From positions 1 through 64,000 of the forward strand of contig NZ_CADESW010000021.1 of NCBI RefSeq assembly GCF_902830275.1: 64,000 bases of DNA. The letters are read 5' to 3'. The notes beneath the pieces were generated by a model that saw only the letters and a list, made by a program, of their open reading frames with translations, did not search any database and was not told the origin of the DNA. A program made the translations under genes and the position numbers. The stretch is from Burkholderia stagnalis. Lineage in GTDB: Bacteria > Pseudomonadota > Gammaproteobacteria > Burkholderiales > Burkholderiaceae. Below, piece after piece: positions 1 through 7,783 of the stretch (the stretch's first letter is position 1; each line of letters begins with the position of its first letter).

Positions 1-342
1 GGCTTGGGCTTGGGCTTGGGCTTGGGCTTGGGCTTGGGCTTGGGCTTGGGCTTGGGCTTGGGCTTGGGCTTGGGCTTGGGCTTGGGCTTGGGCTTGGGCT
101 TGGGCTTGGGCTTGGGCTTGGGCTTCGGCTTGGGCTTCGGCTTGGGCTTCGGCTTGGGCTTCGGCTTGGGCTTCGGCTTGGGCTTCGGCTTGGGCTTCGG
201 CTTCGGCTTCGGCTTCGGCTTCGGCTTCGGCTTCGGCTTCGGCTTCGGCTTCGGCTTCGGCTTCGGCTTCGGCTTCGGCTTCGGCTTCGGCTTCGGCTTG
301 GGCTTGGGCTTGGGCTTGGGCTACGGTTTCGGCTACGGTTTC
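1..342. repeat. Hexanucleotide tandem array GGCTTG/GGCTTC, 57 units
   Basis: 57 contiguous 6-bp units reach the left edge, so the true array may be longer. Order seen: 20 x GGCTTG; six GGCTTC-GGCTTG pairs; 17 x GGCTTC; 4 x GGCTTG; then GGCTAC-GGTTTC twice. The unit types are grouped in blocks, which suggests growth by slippage or duplication of blocks. Because the unit is 6 bp, length changes never shift a reading frame. All three forward frames are open through it (Gly-Leu/Phe, Ala-Trp/Ser, Leu-Gly/Arg), and none resembles a normal protein domain. It lies directly upstream of cobA and may form the 3' end of a preceding gene. Confidence 0.97.
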
Positions 343-433
343 GGGGCGCGCGCGGGCTTCCGCACCGGCCTCATCGCGGCCCCCGCTTCACCTTCGACCG
401 CCACGCACGCGTGGCAATGGAAACGCATCATGA
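2..433 (+). CDS. Possible 3' end of an upstream gene reading through the hexamer array (partial)
   Basis: In the second forward frame the array reads Ala-Trp and Ala-Ser dipeptides. The frame continues without a stop into a short Pro/Arg/Ser-rich tail and ends with TGA at 431-433, which overlaps the cobA ATG at 430-432 as ATGA. A four-base overlap of this kind is common between co-transcribed, translationally coupled genes, and in nitrate-assimilation clusters cobA commonly follows a reductase gene. The inferred tail has no recognisable domain and the frame could be open merely because the repeat contains no stop codon. The call is weak and depends on the sequence left of the window. Confidence 0.25.
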   Translation, partial: AWAWAWAWAWAWAWAWAWAWAWAWAWAWAWAWAWAWAWAWASAWASAWASAWASAWASAWASAWASASASASASASASASASASASASASASASASASAWAWAWAWATVSATVSGRARASAPASSRPPLHLRPPRTRGNGNAS

Positions 434-1206
434 CGACTGGCAAGGTCACCCTGGTCGGCGCCGGCCCCGGCGATCTCGACCTGCTCACGTTGAAGGCCGT
501 GAAGGCGCTCGCGGCCGCCGACGTGCTGCTGCTCGACGATCTGGTCAATCCGGCGATCGTCGAACTCGCGCCGCAGGCGCGCGTCGTGCGCGTCGGCAAG
601 CGCGGCGGCTGCCGCTCGACGCCGCAGGCCTTCATCGAGCGGCTGATGCGCCGCTACGCGCTGCGCGGCGCGCACGTCGTGCGCGTGAAGGGCGGCGAGG
701 CGCTGCTGTTCGGCCGCGCCGGCGAGGAACTGAGGATGCTGCGCGACGCCGCGATTCCGGTCGAGATCGTCAACGGCATCTCGTCCGGCTTCGCGGCGGC
801 GGCGAGCCTCGGCGTGTCGCTCACGCATCGCGAGCATTGCCAGGGCGTCACGTTCGTCACCGCGCACCTGCAGGACCACGGCGAGCCCGACTGGCCGCGC
901 CTCGCGGCCACCGGCACGACGCTCGCGATCTATATGGGCATGAGCCGCGTCGAGCGGATCGCGGCCGGCCTGCTCGCCGCACTGCCCGCGTCCACGCCGG
1001 CCGCGGCGGTGCAGTGGGCCGGCACGCCCGACGAGCGGCGCTGGGCCGGCACGCTCGGCGCGCTCGCGCAAGGCGTCGCCGAAGCGGGGCTCGGCAGCCC
1101 GGCGGTGATCCTGGTCGGTGCGGCGATCGGCGAGGCCGCGGCACGCACGCAGGCGGATGACACCACGGGGCCGAACGTCGCGCCCGCGGTTCGGCGTGCG
1201 GCGTAG
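430..1206 (+). CDS. cobA: Uroporphyrinogen-III C-methyltransferase
   Basis: S-adenosylmethionine-dependent methylation of uroporphyrinogen III to precorrin-2, the first step towards siroheme and cobalamin. The 258-residue product is the usual length for the single-domain SUMT family. Visible family motifs are VGAGPGD near the N terminus, the KGGEALLFGRAGEE stretch equivalent to the GGDPFVFGRGGEE signature, an IYMGM segment, and QWAGTPDERR near the end. The ATG at 430 was chosen because the family motif starts ten residues later; the same frame is open back to base 4, but that extension is only Gly-Leu/Gly-Phe repeat translation. The NasT and NasS genes downstream imply that it supplies siroheme for assimilatory nitrite reductase. 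Confidence 0.93.
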   Translation: MTTGKVTLVGAGPGDLDLLTLKAVKALAAADVLLLDDLVNPAIVELAPQARVVRVGKRGGCRSTPQAFIERLMRRYALRGAHVVRVKGGEALLFGRAGEELRMLRDAAIPVEIVNGISSGFAAAASLGVSLTHREHCQGVTFVTAHLQDHGEPDWPRLAATGTTLAIYMGMSRVERIAAGLLAALPASTPAAAVQWAGTPDERRWAGTLGALAQGVAEAGLGSPAVILVGAAIGEAAARTQADDTTGPNVAPAVRRAA

Positions 1207-1344
1207 GATGCGGCGCGCAACGCGGCGCCGGCCGCCCATCTATAGTGAAAGCGCCGGCCGCCCGCGCGGCGACCGGCGCCCGCCTGCGCGCGAGGCACGC
1301 GGCGGCGCCGGGCCCGCGGCGGCCCCGCTTGTTCCATTCGCATC

Positions 1345-1941
1345 ATGAGCGCGTCCGCTTCCCCCCTCCGGCTGCGCGTGCTGCTCGTCACCGATACGCA
1401 GAAGCCGATCGGCGACCTGCGCGACGCGCTTGCGCGCCTCGGCTACGAGATGCTGAACGAGGTGGCGACGCCGGCGCGGCTGCCGGCGGCCATCGAGGCG
1501 CAGCGGCCGGACGTCGTGATCATCGACACCGAATCGCCGTCGCGCGACACGCTCGAGCAGCTCGCCGTGATGAACGCGACCGCGCCGCGCCCGGTGCTGA
1601 TGTTCAGCCACGACGCGGACCAGACGCTGATCCGCGCGGCGGTCGGCGCGGGGGTCAGCGCGTATCTCGTCGAAGGGCTGTCGGCCGAGCGGCTCGCACC
1701 GATCCTCGAGGTCGCGCTCGCCCGCTTCTCGCACGACGACGCGCTGCGCCGGCGGCTCGCCGACGTCGAGCGCGAGCTCGAGGACCGCAAGCTGATCGAC
1801 CGCGCGAAACGCCTGCTGATGGACCGCCGCAAGCTGTCCGAACACGACGCCTACGCGCTGCTGCGCAAGCGCGCGATGGACCAGGGCATCCGCATCGTCG
1901 ATGCCGCGCGCCAGGTGCTTGCGAGCGCCCTGCAACCTTGA
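1345..1941 (+). CDS. nasT: ANTAR-domain antiterminator, NasT type
   Basis: 198 residues. The first ~125 form a receiver-like (pseudo-receiver) domain (LRVLLVTDT..., PDVVIIDTESPSRDTLEQL), followed by a coiled-coil linker (RRRLADVERELEDRK) and a C-terminal ANTAR RNA-binding helix bundle (LIDRAKRLLMDRRKLSEHDAYALLRKRAMDQG). NasT-type proteins bind paired hairpins in nitrate/nitrite-assimilation mRNA leaders and suppress termination. The next gene, 11 bases downstream, encodes the matching sensor NasS, which in known systems sequesters NasT when nitrate is absent. No obvious tandem-hairpin target is visible in the 138-base cobA-nasT gap; it is presumably upstream of the reductase genes, outside the window. 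Confidence 0.93.
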   Translation: MSASASPLRLRVLLVTDTQKPIGDLRDALARLGYEMLNEVATPARLPAAIEAQRPDVVIIDTESPSRDTLEQLAVMNATAPRPVLMFSHDADQTLIRAAVGAGVSAYLVEGLSAERLAPILEVALARFSHDDALRRRLADVERELEDRKLIDRAKRLLMDRRKLSEHDAYALLRKRAMDQGIRIVDAARQVLASALQP

Positions 1942-1952
1942 GTTCTCATGCC

Positions 1953-2999
1953 ATGACGACTTCGCCCCCCGCCGCGCCGGAACGCGCGCACCTCCGCCTC
2001 GGTTTCGTCGCGCTGAGCGACGCCGCCCCGCTGATCGTCGCGCAGCGCCTCGGCCTCGGCGAACGCCACGGGCTCACGCTCGAACTGAACCGCCAGCCGT
2101 CGTGGGCCGCGGTGCGCGACAAGCTGCTGTCCGGCGAGCTCGACGCCGCGCATGCGCTGTACGGTCTCGTGTGCGGGATGCAGCTCGGCATCGGCAGCCC
2201 GCAGGCCGACATGGCCGTGCTGATGGTGCTGAACCGCAACGGCCAGGCGATCACGTTCTCCGGCCGGCTCGCCGATGCGTACCGCGCGCAGGGCAACCTG
2301 CCGGCGGCGCTCGCGACGCTCGGCCGCCGGCCCGTGTTCGCGCAGACCTTCCCGACCGGCACGCATGCGATGTGGCTCTATCACTGGCTCGCGTCGCACG
2401 GCGTCGACCCGCTGCGCGACATCCGCAGCGTCGTGATTCCGCCGCCCGAGATGGTCGCGGCGCTCGCCGACGGCGAGCTCGACGGCTTCTGCGCGGGCGA
2501 GCCGTGGCATGCGGTGGCCGAGGCCTGCCGCGCGGGCCGCACGGTCGCCGCGACGAGCGAGGTCTGGCCCGATCATCCGGAAAAGGCGCTCGCCTGCCGG
2601 CGCGAGTTCGCGGCGCTGTACCCGAATGCCGCGCGCGCGCTGATCCGCACGCTGGTCGACGCGTGCGCGTGGCTCGACGATCCCGCGCACCGCCGCGACG
2701 CCGCCGGCTGGCTCGCGTCGCCGGACGCGGTGGGCGTGCCGGCCTCGCTGATCGCGCCGCGCCTGCTCGGCGACTACGGCGCCGGGCCGTTCGCCGCGCC
2801 GCCGCTGCCGATCGCGTTTCATGCGCACGGCACCGTGAACCGGCCCTGCGCGGACGACGGCCGCTGGTTCGTGTCGCAATACCGGCGCTGGGGCATGCTC
2901 GACGGCGCCCCCGACGCCGACGCAAGCGTCGACGCAATCGCGCACACCGCCATGTATGATGCTGCCGTCGCCGAGAGGGGCGCGACGCACGCCGGCTAG
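1953..2999 (+). CDS. nasS: Cytoplasmic nitrate/nitrite sensor, NasS type
   Basis: 348 residues with the fold signature of the NrtA/CmpA nitrate-binding family (LRLGFVALSDAAPLIVAQ at the start, QTFPTGTHAMWLYHWLASHG in the middle, DGFCAGEPWHAVAEA later). Unlike transporter-associated NrtA there is no signal peptide or lipobox: the ligand-binding domain begins about 12 residues after the ATG. That is the hallmark of NasS, a soluble sensor that holds NasT. ATG 1953 is the only in-frame start directly before the conserved N terminus. Adjacency to nasT makes the assignment firm. Confidence 0.9.
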   Translation: MTTSPPAAPERAHLRLGFVALSDAAPLIVAQRLGLGERHGLTLELNRQPSWAAVRDKLLSGELDAAHALYGLVCGMQLGIGSPQADMAVLMVLNRNGQAITFSGRLADAYRAQGNLPAALATLGRRPVFAQTFPTGTHAMWLYHWLASHGVDPLRDIRSVVIPPPEMVAALADGELDGFCAGEPWHAVAEACRAGRTVAATSEVWPDHPEKALACRREFAALYPNAARALIRTLVDACAWLDDPAHRRDAAGWLASPDAVGVPASLIAPRLLGDYGAGPFAAPPLPIAFHAHGTVNRPCADDGRWFVSQYRRWGMLDGAPDADASVDAIAHTAMYDAAVAERGATHAG

Positions 3000-3129
3000 C
3001 CCGCGCGTTCAGGAACCGATTGCAGGATCGTGTCTCGAACTCGCCGCCTGACAAGCATCGGGTCGGCGCAGACGCCCCCGGCCCCCGCGCTTCGATGAAG
3101 CGACGACGCCCGCAACCCGCCCGATTCCC

Positions 3130-3732
3130 ATGCCGAACCAACCGCACGCGCCGCTCGACGCGCTGCTTGCCGAAATCCGCGCGTGCCGCGCCTGCGAAGC
3201 CGTGCTGCCGCTCGGCCCGCGCCCCGTGCTGCGCGCGCACCGCGACGCGCGCATCCTGATCGTCGGCCAGGCGCCCGGCGCGCGCGTGCATGCGAGCGGC
3301 ATCCCGTGGGACGACGCGAGCGGCAAGCGGCTGCGCGACTGGCTCGCCGTCGACGCCGACACGTTCTACGACGCGACGCGCTTCGCGATCGTGCCGATGG
3401 GCTTCTGCTATCCGGGCCGCGGCGCGACCGGCGACAACCCGCCACGCCCCGAATGCGCGCGGCTGTGGCTCGAGCGGCTGCTCGCCGAGCTGCCGGCGAT
3501 CCGGCTGACGCTGCTGGTCGGCCAGTATGCGCAGCGGCATTTCCTGCGCGACACGCGCAAGGCGTCGCTGAGCGACACCGTCGCCGCATGGCGCGACTAC
3601 GGCCCGGCGGTGCTGCCGCTGCCGCACCCGTCGCCGCGCAACCAGGCGTGGTTCAAGCACCATCCGTGGTTCGACGCCGACGTCGTGCCCGAGCTGCGCC
3701 GCCGGGTCGCCGCCGCGCTCGCGGCGCATTGA
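3130..3732 (+). CDS. Uracil-DNA glycosylase superfamily protein
   Basis: 200 residues. Motifs of the uracil-DNA glycosylase fold are visible: an RACRACE N-terminal cysteine pair, ILIVGQAPGARVHASGIPWDDASG (motif A region, GQAPG), and a LPLPHPSPRN motif near the C terminus that corresponds to the uracil-recognition loop. The compact length and the two N-terminal cysteines fit the bacterial UDG-like proteins rather than E. coli Ung. The two cysteines alone are fewer than the four that bind an Fe-S cluster in family 4 enzymes. Base-excision activity is inferred from family only. Confidence 0.82.
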   Translation: MPNQPHAPLDALLAEIRACRACEAVLPLGPRPVLRAHRDARILIVGQAPGARVHASGIPWDDASGKRLRDWLAVDADTFYDATRFAIVPMGFCYPGRGATGDNPPRPECARLWLERLLAELPAIRLTLLVGQYAQRHFLRDTRKASLSDTVAAWRDYGPAVLPLPHPSPRNQAWFKHHPWFDADVVPELRRRVAAALAAH

Positions 3733-3773
3733 GCCCTATTCCGATACGCGCCGCCCCCAACCAGGAACCTTCA

Positions 3774-4559
3774 GTGAACGACATCGATTTCGCGTGCACG
3801 GCGTGCGGCAAGTGCTGCCACGACCTGCGCCTCCTGCTGACGATCGACGAAGCGATCGCGTGGCTGCAACGCGGCGGCCGCGTCGAGCTGCTGTGCGACG
3901 CGATCCCGTGGCCCGTCGAACCCGAGCCGGACAACGCGTTCGCCGCATACAAGCGGGCCCGCTCGACGCCCGCGCTCAGCGGCACGCTGCCGGTGCGCGT
4001 GACGACGGTGCTCACCGCGTCCTACACCGGGCCGTGCCCGAACCTGCAGGCCGACATGCGCTGCGGGATCTACGACGAACGGCCGCTCGTGTGCCGGATC
4101 TATCCGGCGGAAATCAATCCGTTCGTCGAGCTGGCGCCGGAAGGCAAGAACTGTCCGCCCGACGCATGGCAGACGACGCCGCTGCTGCGCGGCGGCATGA
4201 TCGTCGATGAGGCCACGCGCCGCGACATCGCCCGCTCGCGCGCGGCGAACGAGGCCGAGGCGCCGCTGCGCGCGCGGGTGTGCGCGGCGCTGGGCATCGA
4301 AACGGCGGCGGTCGCGAACGAAGGCTTCGTGATCCATGCGCCGCCGGCCGACGCGCTGCTCGCCGCGCTGGCCGGCGCGCGCGCGGCGACGGCCGCGAAC
4401 GATGCGGCCGCGCAATGGACGCTGCTGTCCAATCGCGCGGCGACGGTGGATGCGCTCGCGTCGACCGGCGCGACGGCGACGCTGACGGCCAGCGCGCCCG
4501 ACGCGCGGCCGCTCGGCTACCTCGGGTTCTATCCGGACGCGGACGCGCCGGCCGCATGA
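3774..4559 (+). CDS. YkgJ-family cysteine-cluster protein
   Basis: 261 residues, starting at GTG 3774 with an AGGAA ribosome-binding site ten bases upstream. The N terminus carries FACTACGKCCHDLRLLLT, the CxxCGxCC signature of the YkgJ family, with further cysteines in CPNLQADMRCGIYDERPLVCRIYP, likely coordinating a metal or Fe-S cluster. The remaining ~120 residues are Ala-rich and unrecognised. Biochemical roles for this family are poorly defined. It follows the UDG-like gene by about 40 bases and may be co-transcribed. Confidence 0.85.
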   Translation: MNDIDFACTACGKCCHDLRLLLTIDEAIAWLQRGGRVELLCDAIPWPVEPEPDNAFAAYKRARSTPALSGTLPVRVTTVLTASYTGPCPNLQADMRCGIYDERPLVCRIYPAEINPFVELAPEGKNCPPDAWQTTPLLRGGMIVDEATRRDIARSRAANEAEAPLRARVCAALGIETAAVANEGFVIHAPPADALLAALAGARAATAANDAAAQWTLLSNRAATVDALASTGATATLTASAPDARPLGYLGFYPDADAPAA

Positions 4560-4702
4560 CCGGCAGCGGTGGCGCGCCGGCGCGCGCTCACCCGCTCGCC
4601 GCCTGCGCAAGCCGGCGGCCCGACGCGGCGGCGGGCTGCGCCCGCGCGGCTTCCTGCGGCGCCGCGATTCGCTGTACCATCGCGGCTCAATCCGCGTCAC
4701 GA

Positions 4703-5638
4703 ATGGCCGAATCCGCAATGTCCTCCTCCGCCCCGCCGCGCCTGTACGGGATGCCCGAACGCAGCGACCGGCTCGATTTCTACATCCGCGACCAGGCGTC
4801 GCGCCAGGCGATCACCGAGCCGCACCGGCACGCGTATTTCCAGATCCAGTTCAACCTCGGCGGCGACACCGAGCAGCGGATCGGCGGCGTCACGCGGCCG
4901 TTTCCGCGCGGCGCGCTCGCGTTCGTGCTGCCGCACCGCGAGCACCTGATCCCGCATCCGGAAGGCGCGCACTTTGTCGTCATCAACTTCAGCCAGGCAT
5001 TCCTGCGCGCCGATCTCGACGTCGATCCGCTCGACCTCGAGGACGTGCCCGCGCACCGTTTTCCCGAGCTGACGCCGTTCCGCTTCCAGGAGCACCTCGA
5101 TTTCATCCTGACCGGCGACGCGTTCGACGAGGCGCGCCGCCTCGCGCTGTGCATGCTCGACGCCGACCGCGTCCGCACGTTCGGCTCGACCACGCTGCTG
5201 CGCGGCTACCTGCTGCAACTGATCGGGCTCGTCTGCACGCAGTATGCGGGCGCGCTCGACAAGCTCGCGCAACGCGGCGCGCAGCGCGCGGGGCGGCGCG
5301 ACGCGCTCGCGCGCGTGCTGCGCCACGTGCGCGCGAACCTGACCCGCGAGGATCTGACGCTCGCGGGCACCGCCGAGGCCGCGTTCCTGTCGCCGAACTA
5401 TCTCGCGCACCTGATCCGCAAGGAAACCGGCAGCACCTTCACCGATCTCGTGACCGAGCGCCGCATCGCGCTCGCGCAATCGCTGCTCGCGCACACCAGC
5501 CGGCGCATCGCCGAGATCGCGCGCGCGGTCGGCTTCCGCGACGAAGGCTATTTCGCGCGGCGCTTCCGCGCGCGGGTCGGCATGTCGCCGAAGGCGTATC
5601 GGGACGCGAACGCCGCGCTGCCGGACGGCGACGCGTAG
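4703..5638 (+). CDS. AraC-family transcriptional regulator
   Basis: 311 residues: an N-terminal cupin-type sensing domain (ITEPHRHAYFQIQFNLGG, about residues 35-110) and a C-terminal double helix-turn-helix (LAGTAEAAFLSPNYLAHLIRKETG and RIAEIARAVGFRDEGYFARRF, ending MSPKAYRD). ATG 4718 is an alternative start five codons in. The gene reads toward the fumarylpyruvate-hydrolase-like gene that begins 125 bases downstream, and local control of that gene is plausible but not shown. Confidence 0.88.
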   Translation: MAESAMSSSAPPRLYGMPERSDRLDFYIRDQASRQAITEPHRHAYFQIQFNLGGDTEQRIGGVTRPFPRGALAFVLPHREHLIPHPEGAHFVVINFSQAFLRADLDVDPLDLEDVPAHRFPELTPFRFQEHLDFILTGDAFDEARRLALCMLDADRVRTFGSTTLLRGYLLQLIGLVCTQYAGALDKLAQRGAQRAGRRDALARVLRHVRANLTREDLTLAGTAEAAFLSPNYLAHLIRKETGSTFTDLVTERRIALAQSLLAHTSRRIAEIARAVGFRDEGYFARRFRARVGMSPKAYRDANAALPDGDA

Positions 5639-5763
5639 TTTTGTCCCGGAAAAGCGCAGTTGCGTCGCATTCGGCGCAGTGCGCATCGGGTATCGTTCAC
5701 GCATGCCGGCCGGGCCACGATGCGCGCGCCGGCCCCCGTCTTCCTTCCGAACGAGGCCACCCG

Positions 5764-6462
5764 ATGTCCGAATATGTCATCGACGCTCCCGAGCGTCCTT
5801 CCGTCGAAGTCGACCAGTCGCGCGCGCGCTTTGCGCTGCGCCGCGTGTTCTGCGTCGGCCGCAACTACGCCGAGCATGCGCGCGAAATGGGCGCCGATCC
5901 GACCCGCGAGCCGCCGTTCTTCTTCATGAAGCCGGCCGATGCGATCGTGCCGGCGCACGGCACCGTCCCGTATCCGCCGCTCACGAACGACCTGCACCAC
6001 GAGATCGAGCTCGTCGTCGCGATCGGCCGCGGCGGCCGCGCGATCGAGCCGGCCGATGCGCTGTCGCACGTGTGGGGCTATGGCGTCGGCGTCGACCTGA
6101 CGCGCCGCGACCTGCAGGCCGACGCGAAGAAGCTGAGCCGGCCGTGGGATTGGGCAAAGGGCTTCGACGCGTCGGGGCCCGTGACCGCGCTGCGCCCGGT
6201 TGCCGCGACCGGCCATCCGGCTGCGGGCCGCATCTGGCTCGCGGTCAACGGCGAGCCGCGCCAGCAAGGCGATCTCGCCGACATGATCTGGGCGGTGCCG
6301 GACGTCATCGCCTATGTGTCGCGCTCGGTCGAGCTGAAGGCCGGCGACCTGATCTTCACCGGCACGCCGGCCGGCGTGGGCGCGCTGCAGCCGGGCGATC
6401 GCGTGACGGGGGGCGTCGACGGGGTCGCGCAGTTCGAATTCGTGGTGGGGGCGAAGCCGTAA
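5764..6462 (+). CDS. Fumarylacetoacetate hydrolase-family enzyme, fumarylpyruvate hydrolase-like
   Basis: 232 residues, the size of the short FAH-fold hydrolases. Family motifs: VFCVGRNYAEHAREMG near the N terminus, FFFMKPADAIVP, LHHEIELVVAIG (metal-binding glutamates), and LIFTGTPAGVGALQPGD near the C terminus. Short members with this pattern cleave fumarylpyruvate to fumarate and pyruvate in the gentisate pathway, or act on related acyl-pyruvates. No gentisate dioxygenase or maleylpyruvate isomerase lies nearby, so the substrate is uncertain. An AraC regulator precedes it. Confidence 0.87.
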   Translation: MSEYVIDAPERPSVEVDQSRARFALRRVFCVGRNYAEHAREMGADPTREPPFFFMKPADAIVPAHGTVPYPPLTNDLHHEIELVVAIGRGGRAIEPADALSHVWGYGVGVDLTRRDLQADAKKLSRPWDWAKGFDASGPVTALRPVAATGHPAAGRIWLAVNGEPRQQGDLADMIWAVPDVIAYVSRSVELKAGDLIFTGTPAGVGALQPGDRVTGGVDGVAQFEFVVGAKP

Positions 6463-6486
6463 GGGCGACGGGCGCCGCGCCGTGCG

Positions 6487-7515
6487 TCAGCGGCGCGCCC
6501 GGTGCCGCGCGATGCCCGCGCGGCAAATCTGCTCGCACAACTGCGCGAACCCGATGCCGGACGCCCCGGCGGACTGCGGCAGCAGGCTCGTCGCCGTCAT
6601 GCCCGGCAGCGTGTTGACCTCCAGGCACCAGAGGTTGCCATGCGGGTCGAGCCGGAAATCGGTCCGGCTGTAGCCGTCGAGTTTCAGCAGCGCATGCACG
6701 CGCAGCGCGGTCTGCTGCACGGCCGCGACGATGTCCTTCGGCAGGTCGGCGGGAAATTGCTCGCGCACCTGGCCCGCCTGGTATTTCGCCTTGTAGTCGA
6801 ACACGGCATCCGGCGCGAGGACGATTTCGCCGACGGTCAGGGCACGCTCGCCGAGCACGCCGACCGTCAGCTCGCGGCCGGCAATGAACTGCTCGACCAT
6901 CACTTCGGCGTCGAAGCGCCCGGCCGTGCGCACCGCGTCCTCGAAGCCTGCCGGATTCCGCACGAGCGACAGGCCGACGGTCGAGCCTTCCCGATTCGGC
7001 TTGACGATGAGCGGATAGCCGATCAGCTGCTGCGCCTTGTCGGCTTCGCACGGCGCCATCAGCCAGTGGGGCGTGCGAATGCCGGCGGCGACGAACAGGC
7101 GTTTCGCCATGTCCTTGTCCATCGCGATCGCGCTGCCCAGATGCCCGCTGCCCGTATAGGCCACGCCCGCCTGCTCGAGCATCGCCTGGAAGGTGCCGTC
7201 CTCTCCGGTGCCGCCGTGAAGCGCGAGAAACACCACGTCGACGCCGGCCAGATCGTCGAGCGGAAGCAGCGTCGGCATGCCGGCCCGACATTCGGCGAGC
7301 GCCTCGGACGACGGCGGCGCTTCGTCCACGCGCGATGCCAGCACGCGTGCTTCCTGTTCCGCGGAAAGACGGCCGCGCGACGCATCCACCGCGACGACCT
7401 CATGCGCCAGGCTTCGCAATGCCGTGATCACCTGGCCGGCGCTCGCCAGCGACACTTCGCGCTCCGCGCTGCTGCCGCCGAACAGCACCGCAACCTTCAG
7501 CCTGGAATCTTGCAC
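6487..7515 (-). CDS. ddl: D-alanine--D-alanine ligase
   Basis: ATP-grasp ligase making the D-Ala-D-Ala dipeptide for peptidoglycan. The 342-residue product shows VAVLFGGSSAEREVSLAS at the N terminus, VFLALHGGTGEDG, YTGSGHLGSAIAMDKDMAK, PLIVKPNREGSTVGLS and EVNTLPGMTATSLLPQSA, covering the family from end to end. The start is GTG 7515, with GGGGA six bases upstream; the frame continues further 5' but without family sequence. It is isolated from cell-division and murein genes, so it is probably a second ligase rather than the dcw-cluster ddlB. It converges with the FAH-family gene. Confidence 0.92.
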   Translation of the reverse strand: MQDSRLKVAVLFGGSSAEREVSLASAGQVITALRSLAHEVVAVDASRGRLSAEQEARVLASRVDEAPPSSEALAECRAGMPTLLPLDDLAGVDVVFLALHGGTGEDGTFQAMLEQAGVAYTGSGHLGSAIAMDKDMAKRLFVAAGIRTPHWLMAPCEADKAQQLIGYPLIVKPNREGSTVGLSLVRNPAGFEDAVRTAGRFDAEVMVEQFIAGRELTVGVLGERALTVGEIVLAPDAVFDYKAKYQAGQVREQFPADLPKDIVAAVQQTALRVHALLKLDGYSRTDFRLDPHGNLWCLEVNTLPGMTATSLLPQSAGASGIGFAQLCEQICRAGIARHRARR

Positions 7516-7570
7516 AGTCTTCCCCGCACAATGAGCAATCGATGGAACGACAAAAGGGTTTTCGCGCCTT

Positions 7571-7783
7571 TCGAGCCGACAGGCGCTGGACTTTATCGTA
7601 TACGGATTTGCCTGCATACTTCGCGCGGAGCGCGGGTATCAGGCGGTGGACATCGGCAGGATCATCGACGAAGCCGGTGTATCCCGGATGACGATTTGCG
7701 AATGCTTCCCGTCGAAGCGCGCGTTCCGATGCCTCTCCCCCGATCGGCCGCCGTCACCCTTCCCTTCCTTGAGGACCGTTTGA
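7571..7783 (+). pseudogene. Relic of a TetR-family regulator (N-terminal helix-turn-helix only)
   Basis: A frame between ddl and the GNAT gene translates to a helix-turn-helix typical of TetR N termini: LRAERGYQAVDIGRI, then IDEAGVSRMTICECFPSKRAF. It matches the usual TetR pattern (AERGY...I...AGVSR.T.Y.HFPSK) with apparent decay, for instance cysteines where Tyr and His are normal. No start codon precedes it after the in-frame TGA at 7532, and the frame ends at TGA 7781-7783, immediately before the next gene's ATG, with no ligand-binding domain. It is best read as a truncated remnant. Confidence 0.72.

Noticed and set aside
1..342. A CRISPR array.
   Set aside because: Units are 6 bp and directly adjacent, with no spacers.
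4..429. N-terminal extension of CobA made of Gly-Leu and Gly-Phe repeats.
   Set aside because: It only translates the hexamer array and a linker; the family domain starts at ATG 430.
388..1239. Long minus-strand frame opposite cobA.
   Set aside because: Arg/Ala-rich with no domain; it is a shadow of cobA in very GC-rich DNA.
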